Shown: piece by piece, positions 48,851 to 60,135 of the stretch
Layout: each line of letters starts with the position of its first letter
Position numbering within the stretch: the stretch's first letter is position 1
From: Callorhinus ursinus
Lineage: Eukaryota; Chordata; Mammalia; Carnivora; Otariidae
Direction of reading: 5' to 3'
DNA: 64,000 nt
Assembly: GCF_003265705.1 (NCBI RefSeq)
Contig: NW_020312894.1
Location: forward strand, 4,354,930 to 4,418,929
Notes under the pieces: model-generated
Databases searched by the model: none
Told to the model about the DNA's origin: nothing
The model's input: the letters and a program-made list of their open reading frames with translations, nothing else
Translations under genes and position numbers: made by a program

Positions 48851-50262
48851 TTGTTAAAAGGTCGAGGGCTTCTTTGGTTTTGGGTTTTGCTGCCCCTGGA
48901 TACGTGTGTGATATGACCTATCCTTGACTTGAGTCGTGACCCCTTTTACAATTGAAGCAACTTTCTTAAGCCTATATTTCTCAACTGCTGGATGTCAGGA
49001 ATGAAGAAATATGGAATGTTCCATATTTATATATATAGATAAAGAAGATAAAGAAGAAGGGGTATATATACTATCCCTTCCCCAGTGCTGAAGGGAAGGT
49101 CAGGTGCAGCCACACTTTATCCTGCCCACTCCCACCCCGAGAAGTCACTTCCCTCCTGTGTAGAAACTTGGGGGTTTGTGCCTAATTTCTGCAGCTGAAT
49201 CATCATTTTTAATATTCTGTAGCTTTCCTCTCAAGAATTACTCTATTTAAATTGGGGTTCTAATCCTATTGACAAGAGTTACTCTTTTTGATTTTATAGT
49301 TTAGAGACCCAGTTGTTCACACCGGTCCCTTCACGCCATGACTAACTCCATTTAGGAGTTTTTGACTCTATTCGTTGAATAAGATTACCTCTTCTACTCA
49401 CATTTTCAGAATTGTTGACTCTGTAAATATTTATTGAATCAATAATTTATCTACCTCATGAGTTCATACATATTTAAGCTTCTTTTTTTTTTTTTTCTAT
49501 TTTTTCATACATAAGCACCTACATGCCCGGTTTAGCGTTTGGGACCCACATGCCATTCTTTCTGGAAGGACTGAGTTGGTCCCTTTATTGTCAAGGGGCC
49601 AGCCTGCTCTTTTTGTGTTTTATTTGGGGACTGTTTCTTCTGTTGTCTCTTTTGTAGGTAAACTGATTTTTTTCTCTCTCTCTCTCTAGGTGTTTCATGG
49701 AAATCTCTCACACTTTGAGTTTGTTAACTTTACCGGGTCTCAGGGTCCACCATGTTTTCCAATTTCTCCTGTGACGCCCGAGTACGTGTCTTTAACCAGC
49801 GGTTCCAGTGTATTTGCTGTCTTTTTTTCAGATACACCGATTATTCATGATCTACATCTTTACTGACTTCCATATTTACGGTCTGCACTCTAAATGAACG
49901 CAATCCCTTGCTCCTTATTCTGCGATGGGCTGGCATTACCTCGCACATCCTTCACTTCCTCAGTTTGCCTTTCTACATTGTTGCTTCTGCTCACTGATGC
50001 TTATATTAAACTTCCAATTTATGCCATAATGTTTTTTTCTTTTTTTTTACTAAATTTACTTACTGGATCAAGCAGCTGCCCATTATCTTTTCTGGATGTG
50101 TTATCTTTTATCTCTGTTCACAGGGTCGATGTTTTGTTAATGTCCTTGAGAATGGGAAGCCATAAATAAATTTTCTTCTTTTTTTGAAGTATACCTTATT
50201 TCCAAGTGTATTCTTTATCTTTCTAATTCATTTTACATTCTCATCTTTTTCTCTTTCTTATT
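48851..50262. other. Unassigned T-rich sequence
   Basis: No gene. May include very old antisense L1 sequence that I cannot align by eye. Contains a 22-bp palindrome at 49007-49028 followed by an AT-rich patch. Confidence 0.35.
49007..49028. repeat. 22-bp palindrome
   Basis: Arms of 10 bases (aaatatggaa / ttccatattt) around a TG centre, perfect pairing. A TATA-rich stretch follows. Confidence 0.9.
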
Positions 50263-50264
50263 TA

Positions 50265-50660
50265 TTTATGTAGGGATTGATTGAAGTATAATTAACATAC
50301 AGTGTTGTAGTAGCTTCGGGTGCACAATGGAATGGTTCAACAATTCTATACGTTATTCAGTGCTCATCACAATAAGTGTGCTCCTGGTCCCCATCACCTA
50401 TTGCACCCATTCCCCACCCACATCCCCTGCTCTCCACCCATTTGTCTATATCTAGGAATTGGTCTGCTTCTTTGCTTGTTACTTTTTTTTCTGTGTTTGT
50501 TCATTCGTTATGTTTCTTAAATTCCACACGTAAGTGAAAGCATAGGGTATTTGTCTTTCTCTGATTAGCTTATTTTACTTAGCTTTATACCCCTTAGGTC
50601 CGTCCATGTTGTTGCAAATGGCAGGATCTTATTCTTTCATACGACTGAATAATATTCCAT
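50265..50660 (-). mobile_element. L1 3' end, antisense (non-inverted part of a twin-primed copy)
   Basis: Reversed L1 3' UTR: 'gaagtataattaacatacag', 'cacaatggaatggttcaaca', 'ttccacacgtaagtgaaagc', 'gtccgtccatgttgttgc' and 'gactgaataatattccat'. It stops exactly at that motif and the sequence continues in the opposite orientation. Confidence 0.88.
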
Positions 50661-50846
50661 ATGAGCCAGTAATTCCACTATCCTGGGTATTTATCCAAAG
50701 AAAACAAAAACACTAGTTCAAAACATATATGCACCCTTGTGTTTATTGCAGCATTACTTACAACAGGCAAGATATTGGAAGCAACCCACATGTCCATCTG
50801 CCGATGACCAGATAAAGAAGAAGGGATATATATACAACAGGATATT
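50661..50846 (+). mobile_element. L1 segment, sense (inverted 5' part of the same copy)
   Basis: Reads forward from 'atgagccagtaattccacta' through 'ggtatttatccaaagaaaac', 'gtttattgcagcattactta' and 'gataaagaagaagggatata' to 'ggatatt'. In an intact L1 this segment lies directly 5' of the adjoining antisense segment. Its last bases overlap the neighbour's first bases (the ggaatatt motif). Confidence 0.88.
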
Positions 50847-52048
50847 GTCTTTTCTTTTTCACTGCAGAATTTTTGCATGGGCTTTGTGTTATTTTATTGC
50901 TATATATTCTCCTTTAAATAAAAGCATTCTCTTTGGTTGTATTCTTTCCCCATGTATTCAGTGCCAAAACTCCTTGACACCCTTCTTATTTACCAAGATA
51001 GTGTTTTAATCCACCCCTTATAAACCATGGAAACCAGCCTTCCACCCCTGATAGCTAGTCTGGTGCTGGAGCAAGCTGGGAAGGACACCATGACCATGGG
51101 CAATCATAGTGGACGACTTTGATCTGAGGAGTCTCCCTGTAAATTCATTAACCACCTTGCACCCGGAGTCTCGTTCTCTAAGTTAAGGCTTATTCTACTC
51201 TGACAAGGGATGTGTCCTTGGTTTGTGATTATTACCATGTTTGAGGATAAAGTCTACCTTTTTGGTGGAAAGTTGTATGAAAGAGAAGGGTCCTGTCCAG
51301 GCTAGTTGGTTGTTTTTGTTATTGTTTTTGTTGTAACCTTGCCCGGCTTCTCAACCATCTTTGTTTGGGACTGCTTATTCCAGACCACGCCGCTGCTAGA
51401 TTATTTCTCTCCTCCCATAGATTAACAAGGTCAGAGAGGACAAAAACAGTGTCACATAATGACTCTTGAATCCCGACCAACTTTGAATGTTTGTTAGTGG
51501 ATAACAACCACAAAGCAAATCAAACAAAGCATTCTCCCATATTTTCCTCAGCCCCCAACATTACCGGCCTTGTAAACTGGCAAGAACAGGTAAGATTTTT
51601 AGGATCTTTCTCCACTTACTTCACACCGCACGGCCCAACTTTATCCAAAAGGAGAGCTGTAAGTCCATTCCCATGATAGTCTTTAAATTTGATGCTAATT
51701 CTGTTGTAGAAATTTATGGCATGGGATTTATGGTATTTTTAAAAATCAGTAAATATTATAAATGAAAAAAAGAAAAAGGTGTGAGTCTTCCTTCTTAGAC
51801 CTATAAACATTTTATTTCTCACTACTTGCTCTGGGACCACACATTGTGGGAGATCACATGATCTCCATTTCTGAGGGTGGCCTGAGACGCCCATTGGCCA
51901 GCCTTGGAGTGAAGGATTGCTAACCTTGGAACCTTGGAGCATATGAGTCAGAGAGCTTGAAATGTGGTGCCCAGTGCAAGCACTTTTGATGCCCAGGCCT
52001 TGGGGTTTTAGACAGTACCGGTTCCTTTGACCCATGTTTCCCCTGGGG

Positions 52049-52070
52049 AAAAAAAAAAAAAAAAAAAAAA
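52049..52070 (+). repeat. Poly-A run of 22
   Basis: Twenty-two A bases between 'ccctgggg' and 'ggccagg'. No retroposed body or flanking duplication is visible. Confidence 0.95.
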
Positions 52071-52885
52071 GGCCAGGATGTGTGCTGATTCACAGAGATG
52101 AGCACAGAGCATGACATATTTTCCATCTCTAACAAGGACCAGGAGAAGCTAGTTGGAAGGGTGAGGGCAGGGGCAGGCAGAGCAAAGAGTTGGCTGTAAG
52201 ATCTGGGTAGAGTGTCACATTCTCGTCTGTGATGTCCAATGCTGGGCATACTTCTGACACCAATGTTGGGAAAACTTTCTCAGTCAGAATGCGGGCGGCC
52301 TGAAAGCAGCAGCGAGAGAGTCACAACCTTCACGACTCGGCAGAGTGGAGGAACCAGGAGCCCAGAGAGCTGACACTGACATGTGGGCACCTGCAGAAGC
52401 CCTGATTTGCACGCGCACAGGTGTCACTCCGCCCCTCCGGCCAGCCCGGGCCCCACCGAGGCCGTCAGCTCTCCCAACGTCCCTAGAGCTGCCTCTCAGC
52501 CCTCTCCTAAGGGGTCACCTGCACTCTTTGGCCAGGCGGAGCCACCTGAAAGACTTATAGCTGCCGCGCGGAGATCTCCGGTCCCTTCTCTCCCAGGCCT
52601 ACCCACCCGGGAAGCTGCCCCCTGCAACTTTTCAAGAGGAATCGTGCACTATTGTGTGCCAAAAAGTAATCCATTGATGTTATGAAGACATAAGATTTTT
52701 TAGGGAAATAATGCCCATTTCCATAACGAATTTGGGGGACACAGACGAAATCACTCTACCTCGCCACACAGGTAGGAAGACAAGGGCCAAATGTTGTGTT
52801 GGAGACGGTGGAGGGGGGAAGGGACCGACGGACATGGGACCTCTCCCTCTCGTGTTTCTTTCAGTGGCCTGCAAGGTTTCTTCTT

Positions 52886-52929
52886 ACCAGACGGACTTTT
52901 TTTTTTTTTTTTTTACACCAGACGGACTT
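52886..52929 (-). mobile_element. T18 tract between 13-bp direct repeats (tail-only retro-insertion?)
   Basis: The 13-mer 'accagacggactt' occurs at 52886-52898 and 52917-52929. Between them are only a T run and the bases 'ac'. This is the layout of an L1-mediated insertion on the minus strand that kept only its poly-A tail. A local duplication with later T expansion is the alternative. Confidence 0.65.
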
Positions 52930-53042
52930 CTTAGCATTGCCCCCCAAGAGGAATCTGTGCTGTGTTGACAGATGCGACTCTGCTAAGCAGTCATTTCTCA
53001 ATTTTGCATGAATGCAGAAAGGTCCCAGGCAGGGTCATTTCT

Positions 53043-53068
53043 CAAACAAATAAACAAACAAACAAACA
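53043..53068 (+). repeat. (AAAC)n short microsatellite
   Basis: About five AAAC units with one AAAT variant. Confidence 0.9.
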
Positions 53069-53479
53069 TCTTGGTGGCCTAAATTTTGGATCTGCCTTAA
53101 CACAGGTCTAGCATGATGAATGATGACCCTTTGGGGAATGTGTTTGCCCTTCTAGATCTCTGCTGGTCTCAGCCCAGTGTTAGCAGGAGCCGGAGGGCAC
53201 AGAGGTGGCAAGAATGTCACTGGCAGGTGCCTGGCCACTGGGGTTCATAGAGGTGAGAGGAAGCTGACCCATGAACTCCACATTGCAAGAATGGAGACCA
53301 ACAAACCACAGCCCCTAAATCACACCATAAATCCTGCATCCTAAATCCAGAGTGCACCACTTTTCACAGCTCAAGGATCAAGGCTGAGCCCTCATACCCA
53401 CCAGCAAGCAGAGACACCAATTCCAGGCCACGTGTACCCTGCTGAACGGTGATGCACGTGGAACCCAACATTCATGTCC

Positions 53480-53760
53480 ACACAGAACCTCAGCTTCAGA
53501 CTTTCTTTGGAAAAAGGATCTTTACAGATGGAAATAGTTAAGATGAGATCATCCTGGATTAGGTGGGCCCTTTATTCAGTGCCTGGATCTTTGTAAGAAC
53601 ACTGTGTGAAGACAGAAGTGGGAATTGGAGCGATGTGTCTACAAGCCAACATCTTGCTTCTGGACTTCCGGCCTCCAGAGCCACGAGGGAATATATTTCT
53701 GTGTTTTAAGACACCGGGTGTGTGGTTCTTTGCTACAATAGCACTGAGAAACTAGTACAG
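53480..53760 (+). mobile_element. MLT1 (MaLR) LTR fragment, sense
   Basis: Order: 'cagaacctcagcttcagac', 'aaaaggatctttacagatgg', 'gttaagatgagatcatcctg', 'ggattaggtgggcccttt', 'cttctggacttccggcctcc', 'cagagccacgagggaatata' and 'gagaaactagtacag'. The 5' end and a central part are missing. Confidence 0.75.
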
Positions 53761-55305
53761 ATGGGGAATCAATTATGTTTCCTCCTCCTTCAAACTAGAA
53801 GGGTGTGATGTCATGCCACCCACTGTGGTATTTGTAACTAAATCTAATAATCATTACAATAGGCCTATCAAAATTGGTCCTTTCTTTGTCTCTAAAACAA
53901 TATTTTCCCCTCAAACAACAAATTCTGCCATTTAATGCTTGAAGAATGGAAACATGGACAGATGTCCCCGAGTGGCCTAGTCTGTGGGTGTAGAAAGAGC
54001 TCCTCACACCAATGTGGGACCGCACGGGAAAGGGAAGAATCACTCTGCCTCTCTAGCTTCCCTCTGCCTCCAGCCAGGCGCTTCCGCGGACCCCAGGGCT
54101 ATCCCATGTGCCTTCTGGAACAGGTGACCAGCCGGCTTCTCACTGCGGCTCCTCCTCCCTAGATCCTGGGTCACTCGTCTGTACCAACGCTGCCCCCACC
54201 CCACGCTCAGCAGTGGTCACCCCTCAGAGTGCCCGAGTTACACTGGGTCCCCCGCATCCTCACTTTCATTTGTCTTTTGGGGCCACTGTACACTGAAAAC
54301 ATTATCAAATCTGAACTGAAGTCTCCTTTTTCTTCTCCTGCACTTAACACCCCAGCAAACTAATTCAGGCAAGGTCCGAGCTCGGAGGGCTTGCCTGCCC
54401 CAGCTCCACGAGAGAGGACTGGATGCCCCGGCAAAGACGATGGTGGGAACTGCTCCCTTCATGTCTGGCAGGCCTTCCCCACGCTCTCTTCCTCGGCCTG
54501 CGGGGCTACTGAGGTCATCACCTACCTCCTGTGAAACTCATGCTTTGCCTAAGAAGAGAAATACTTTCATTTCTAGATCTTTCATCAGCTGAGTAAGTGA
54601 AATCAAAGCCCCAGTCGGTGGCCCTAGATCTTAATTGAGCCAGCATTCGAAGGCGCCTGGAGTCTGGTGTGGCCATGGGCCCCTCAGGGCTTCTCAAACT
54701 CCTCCGCAGTGCACTCCACCCAGGAGCACTAAGGCACAGGGAAACGGGTGGTCCCTTTCTCATGGTAAGTGTTCATCCACCTTTGAGGAATGTAAAGTTT
54801 TCTGTAAAACCATGGATGGCCGTCTGGCTGAGGGGAGAGTCAGCTTGGGAACCCATCCACAATGGCAGCTAAAGATGGGAAGACAGTCAATGCTCTCCGG
54901 AATGTTCCACAGACCAGGCAACCCTCTCGGGACTGAAGCCATCAGTGCAAGGCAGAGTTCAAGTGTTAAAGTTAAGGCAACAGAAGTCCTTTTTTTGTTG
55001 AAGTTCAGGACCCCAAGTTCTTCATGCCGTCCTCAGCCCCGGGTCCCTATTAACCAGCTGGCCTCTCAACGCATCTCCAGGGCATTATCCCACTAGGCCT
55101 TTGGGAAGCTTGGGGTTCCCTGTGCACCACACACGGGCAGAATGGACTCAGGAGTCCTGCCTCTTGCTCTTGCTTTGAGCCACCTTCCCCACCCTGCCAA
55201 CAAGCCTCCATATACCCTGTCCTGGGAGTTTTTGATTCGAGTTGTCAAGCTTCTCTAGAGGCCTAACCCCTTCCCCAGGGATAGCCAGCAAAGTGGGCCA
55301 CTGTT
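53761..55305. other. Unique sequence, no gene recognised
   Basis: 54.0-54.5 kb is GC-rich. A plus-strand open frame of about 153 codons at 54635-55096 has no recognisable domain. 54510-54660 has a non-repeat, ordered look but cannot be assigned. Confidence 0.4.
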
Positions 55306-55310
55306 CCAGT

Positions 55311-55523
55311 ATTCTAGAGTGTCATCCATCTCCCATGTCCTAGAGAGCAATCTCTGTCCCCTGTGTCCTAGAGGATCATCCCGTCCCCCCGTCTGAGCGT
55401 CATCTCTGTCCCCTGTGTTCTAGAGTGTCATACCTGATGCCGTGTTCAAGTGTCATCCCTGTCTCCATGTTCTAGAATATCGCCGCTGCCCCCATGCATG
55501 TTCTAGAGTGCCATCATACCTGG
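55311..55523 (+). repeat. Degenerate minisatellite, unit about 28 bp
   Basis: About eight head-to-tail units of the form 'gttctagagtgtcatc' plus a C/T-rich 'cctgtccccat' half, for example starting near 55311, 55336, 55364, 55416, 55444, 55468 and 55499. Units differ by substitutions and small indels. Confidence 0.88.
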
Positions 55524-55529
55524 ATGCTA

Positions 55530-58500
55530 AGCCCAAGGAAGGGGAGAAAGCCAGAGCCCTGGCACTGACACCCTTGCCCACTTGCATCTGCCTTCTCCCC
55601 CGACACACTCCAACCTAGGAGAGGCAGCTCCCGCTTTCATCCCTGGGTGGTAAAGACGTCCTGCACCCATATCCTGAGACAACTTCATGCCGGGCTTATG
55701 GTGAAACTGCCTGATCTAGCCCAGCAAGCTGGCCCTTTGTGTGACAACTAAAGGAATTTAGTAAATCCTCTTTCTCCCCATAATGCATGTCTTTCAAAAG
55801 CCTTTGCTTGCTAGGGACTCACAAATCCTATTTGCCAGTCAAAACTGAAAAAAGAAAAAAAAGTCTTTGTTTTCCTAGCTGGTATGCCTGCCCTTCCCTC
55901 AAAGCACCAGAACCCACGGCTTCCATAGGCAAGGAGCCAGAGGATAACAGGGTTTATAGGTTATGAAAATACCCTCAAAAATATTACCCCCATTCCACGG
56001 CAAGTGTGCAGGTGCTGGGGAGCCAGGCCGGATTGTCTCTAGTCAGACAGAGTGTTAAGATGCTTTCATTGCCAAGGGTGCTTTGTACTATTTGTCCACC
56101 CTGAGCATCTGATGGGCCCATGGCCCAGCAAACAGGAGCTCGTGGAGGCCGTGGCAGAGATCAAGCACAGAAAGGGTAGTGATGAGAGAGAGAGACAGAG
56201 ACAGGGGACTCCGTGATGCCCAAAAACATCCAGAACTACGAAAAAAGCATGTGGGCTGTGGATTCTGAATCCAGATGAACAGCATCCAGAGGATTCTGCC
56301 CCAATTCTTTCCTCTGGAAACTTGGCTTTGAGGAGACCATCCTGATGGGTCCCATCAGCCCTGCTGCAGGGCCCAAAAGCAAACAGGCGCCCATCTCTGG
56401 CCTGAGTTTGGTCCTCATTGAAGGCTGTGTCTGCACAAGGCAATGTCAGTCAGTCTTCGAGAGACTCAAAGAAGTAGAGAGCTGTTCAGCCTCAGGAATC
56501 CAGTTGGACAATCAAATATTAAGAAGAGAAGAAAGTAAACAATATTCTGTGTTTATAAGACTGAGAACTGTACTTTTTCAGACACACACGTGCTTGAAGC
56601 CCTCATGCATAGAACACTTGAAAACAACAAGCATCATTTGGCATGTTGCTTCATTTACTATTTGTTCTTAAAGGATTTTTGGTAATGTTTGCACCTCAAG
56701 CCTGTGAATTAATTTAATTGTTCCTGATATCATGGATTATTTTTTCTTAACAAATGAAGTTACATGATTTATTCGGTGCTATCACATGTAATAGGAAGCA
56801 TTGCCAAGGATTTACTTTGATAATAATCATATTTTTACAGTGTCCGTTTGCTGCATATCATTTTTCAACAGTGAGCAACAGCTCTGACTTCATTGAGTGA
56901 AGGTTTTCCCTTTCTCTAACACCTTATCAAGGTCTCGTGGCTATGCATCAGTGGAAATGCACTCTCTTCCAGAAAGGATTTGGCGTTTGCTAAGTTCTAA
57001 GCCAGAGGGGGTTAAATTAGACAAAGTCACTTGTCCTTTGCAACAGAAGCCCAGGAGGCCTGCGAATATAATCTGCAGCCTTCCCGGACAGCCTCTGCTT
57101 TGCTGCCAGAAGTGGATCGCCACAGAGAAGCACGGTCAGCCAACGTCTTTGATTCTCAGAATTGAGAAAGCTGGATCTCAAATTATTCTTCATCTGCTAA
57201 ATATCTAAAGGCAGCTTCCCCCGCCCCCTTTTTTTTTTTTCTTTTTTTAAAACATTGTTTTGGTTGTCTTTGCGGGAGTTAGTCCATAAGGGAAAGAAGT
57301 TACTGGTGGACTTGATCCTGAAGACTTGGCCAACCTGGTTGGCTGTCTCCGCAAGCTTGTGGCCAGCAAGGCGGGTCATCTGCGCACGGGGCGGAAGTGG
57401 TTCTGACACCCGGGAAGTGGATTTGCTCCTATGGCGATGTTGGTGTGTCACCCTGTCTGTCCGTGCCGCTCCCAACCTGTGACCCCTCCCCTCACCATCG
57501 TCCCCTTTCCCCTGATCTTGGATGGGACCTGTGCTGGACGGAACCAGCCCTGCCGACTTGTGGCCCTTTACCAGGCTCCTGTCTGCTGCCTCCTCCCCAT
57601 CTGGAAGGCCCTCCCATGTTAAGCAGGCCCTTGAGAGGAGAGATGTGACACCACGGACACCTGCTGGTTCCCCTTTGAACTCCCCGGTCATCAGACAGCC
57701 ACTGTGTGATGCTCTGGGTCCACCAGCATGGTGTTAAATCTGGCTATAGAGACCCTCCCTGCCCTGGCTGAGGTGTTACCTGCCTGTCCATGGTCATGAG
57801 CCCGCAGTCCCATCGAATCTCCCTCCCCCTTGCCCCTCATGTAGCTTTTTGGCCAACCCAAGCCCTTCCCCTCCTTCCCCAGGATCTCCGCATGGTGCGC
57901 GGGCACCTTCGGCAGCAGGGCTGTTTCTGCCTGGGAAGCTTAATTAATCCGTCCACCAACTAGTGGCAAAAAGCAAACTTCATAGTTCAGGTTTATTTTT
58001 TGTGTTGTCTTTTCTTATGGCCATGACTGGGAAAATCAGAGGCCGTATGATCTGGTGGAGTCCCTGAATGACAGGAAACTTTCCAGAGGGCTCTGGGCTA
58101 CGGCACTCATGTTTCTGCTGGCTCATCACCCCCACAGCCATTAACGTTCCCTTCAAATACGCCGGCTCTGCATCCTGTGGCTGAACTTTTCCGCTCGTCT
58201 TTGATGAGGACAGATCTGACCTATAGGCAATCGCCGCCTTTGTTGCTTGGTCTGTTTCTAAGGCTGTAGCCCACTGCTAGGTTGGTTAACCACTTTGCTA
58301 CAAACACTGGTCCTGAGGGCATCCCCGGGTGAGGGATGCGGTCACGGGCTCTGCTCAGTCAGGCGTGGCAGGGGGAGGACGAGGAGGCCCCTCCAGGCCG
58401 ACGGGGAGCCGCAGCTGCCTCAGCCAGGCCTGCGGCCCCACAGAAGTCGGGAAACCTGATGCGCAGGCCCAGGTTCAAGAGGAAGCCGGAGGCTTACTGT

Positions 58501-58800
58501 GTGGGTGGCTTTGGGGGAAATGTCCCCATGTGGTCCCAGGCATCCCCTTCATCTCAGGGAAGGTTCTAAATGACAAGACTTCTCCAAGCAAGCCCAGGCG
58601 GTGCCTCCTTCCTGGAAGGGTCCACAGGAGCTATGCATTGCTCTGTTTCAATTGCACTTTATGGACGCACCTGTTCCAGAGCTTGGAGAAGGAATTGGAA
58701 ATATCCTCAATGTGTGCCCTAACAAAACACTGGGACCGCAGATCCAAGGCAACCCCATTGCTATAAGAAAAGCCAAGGAACCAGCTAGTTATAATTTGTT
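55530..58800. other. Unique sequence, no gene recognised
   Basis: Several overlapping open frames (up to about 164 codons at 57197-57691 minus and 145 codons at 58329-58766 plus) lie in GC-rich DNA. They have no recognisable domain and no consistent strand or frame preference. T-rich tract near 57226-57247. Confidence 0.4.
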
Positions 58801-58803
58801 TTC

Positions 58804-59000
58804 TTTAAAAAAAAAAAAAAGGTTTTATTTATTTAGTTGACAGAGGGAGCACAAGCAGGGGGAGTGGCAGGTAGAGGGAGAGGGAGAAGCAGGCTCCCCG
58901 CTGAACAGGGAGCCTGATGTGGGTCTCTCTCCCAGGACCCTGGGATCATCACCTGAGCCAAAGGCAGACGCTTAACCCACTGAGCCATCCAGGCACCCCT
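58804..59000 (-). mobile_element. CAN-SINE, antisense
   Basis: A14-bearing junction and tail complement 'ggttttatttatttagttga', purine-rich middle, 'gggatcatcacctgagccaa' and 'gagccatccaggcacccc'. Target duplication 'taatttgttttc' (58792-58803) and 'tagtttgttttc' (59001-59012), one mismatch. Confidence 0.96.
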
Positions 59001-59012
59001 TAGTTTGTTTTC

Positions 59013-59985
59013 AACAAAATGACAATACGGCTTTTTTTTCCTCCCCCTTATATTCTCGGTGTCAAGTAGAAGTTGTTTCTGGAATCCCATGAGAAGAAAT
59101 AGTAAACAATTTGTTAAACGTTTAGAAATCACTTAATACATTTTAATGCAGTGGGTTGTTGATGTATTACTCCCAAAGTTTTCCAAACTTAAGGGACCAA
59201 CTTAGGAAAAATAAAACCGCTTTCCTTAAGAACTTTCCCCAGATGTTTCTCCCTGGGGATGACCATGTCTGGGTTGGGTGAGTTGAGTGTCAGGAGCTGA
59301 TCGCAACAACTGGATTCCAGAGGGAGAGAAATCAAGTTATTGCAACTTCATATGCATTCAGATGAAATAAGGTAATAATCATGGTTTTACTGTAAAATGA
59401 AAACAACACTAATGATTGTATTCATTAGCAAAACCCTATCTGCTGGACTAACAGTAGCAGCTACGTAATTGCGGGCAATAATAGGAATGCGAAATTAATT
59501 TCATTGAAGGAATTGAAGAACGATTTATTCACAGTGAATATCCATTCCATTTGAAACTTCACTGGCTCCATTAAAAAAAAAAATACAGCTGTATCCTTCT
59601 TAGAAGGTGCAGCTCAAAACTCACATTCCAAAGTCTCGTTATTTTGTTTTTATTTTTTTAAGCGCACATTAAAAAACAAATCCCTACCATTGTGCCAATT
59701 CAACTCTCCTATGAGGACATTTTGCAAGAATGTGAGAAATGATAGTGTAAGTTATGTGACTTGACTTTGCTTCAATTGGTCTGATGGTTGTGCCTTGCCA
59801 TTTTTAACTTACCAGGGTGTCATATGCCAAGAGAAAAGTGGGCAAAGCCTACGTGTAGGATGCAGTGAGTTGTTTTGTATGAATGCACCTGGACCAAGGC
59901 CTGGGGCATGCAGCACCCCAGGGAATTTCTCCCCCCTTCCATTACCACCCACTCCACAAGGAGCCCCTCTTTTTGCTTCAGGAAA
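59013..59985. other. Unique sequence, AT-rich, possible conserved non-coding
   Basis: 59130-59760 is AT-rich but not simple and not recognisable as a repeat. It has evenly spaced homeodomain-like TAAT/ATTA cores. No gene seen. Confidence 0.4.
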
Positions 59986-59989
59986 ATGG

Positions 59990-60135
59990 ATTTGTTCTGC
60001 CTGAGTTTAAGCTTTTTATAAGTGGAATCATACCCTGTATATTCCTTTGTTTATGGCTCCCTTCCCTCTACAAAGCATTTCTGAGATTCATCAATGTCTT
60101 GTCCTCTATCAGCAGCTCGTTCGACTTTCATTGTC
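59990..60135 (-). mobile_element. Old L1 3' UTR fragment, antisense
   Basis: Contains 'tataagtggaatcatacc', 'gtatattcctttgtttatgg' and 'catttctgagattcatcaat', the reversed L1ME-type 3' UTR order. Short and diverged. Confidence 0.5.

Larger units (their letters stand above)
50850..53475. other. Unique or unassigned sequence, no gene recognised
   Basis: Includes a splice-like 38-base segment at 51552-51589, an A22 run, a CpG-richer patch at about 52400-52620, the T18 tract and (AAAC)n. No coding gene is supported. 50.95-51.7 kb has a texture that could be an unfamiliar LTR, which I cannot confirm. Confidence 0.35.

Noticed and set aside
50950..51700. Possible unfamiliar LTR or retroviral leader
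   Set aside because: No matching LTR ends, primer-binding site or polypurine tract could be identified.
57197..57691. Minus-strand open frame of about 164 codons
   Set aside because: GC-rich, compositionally biased translation with no domain. A plus-strand set of frames covers the same DNA.
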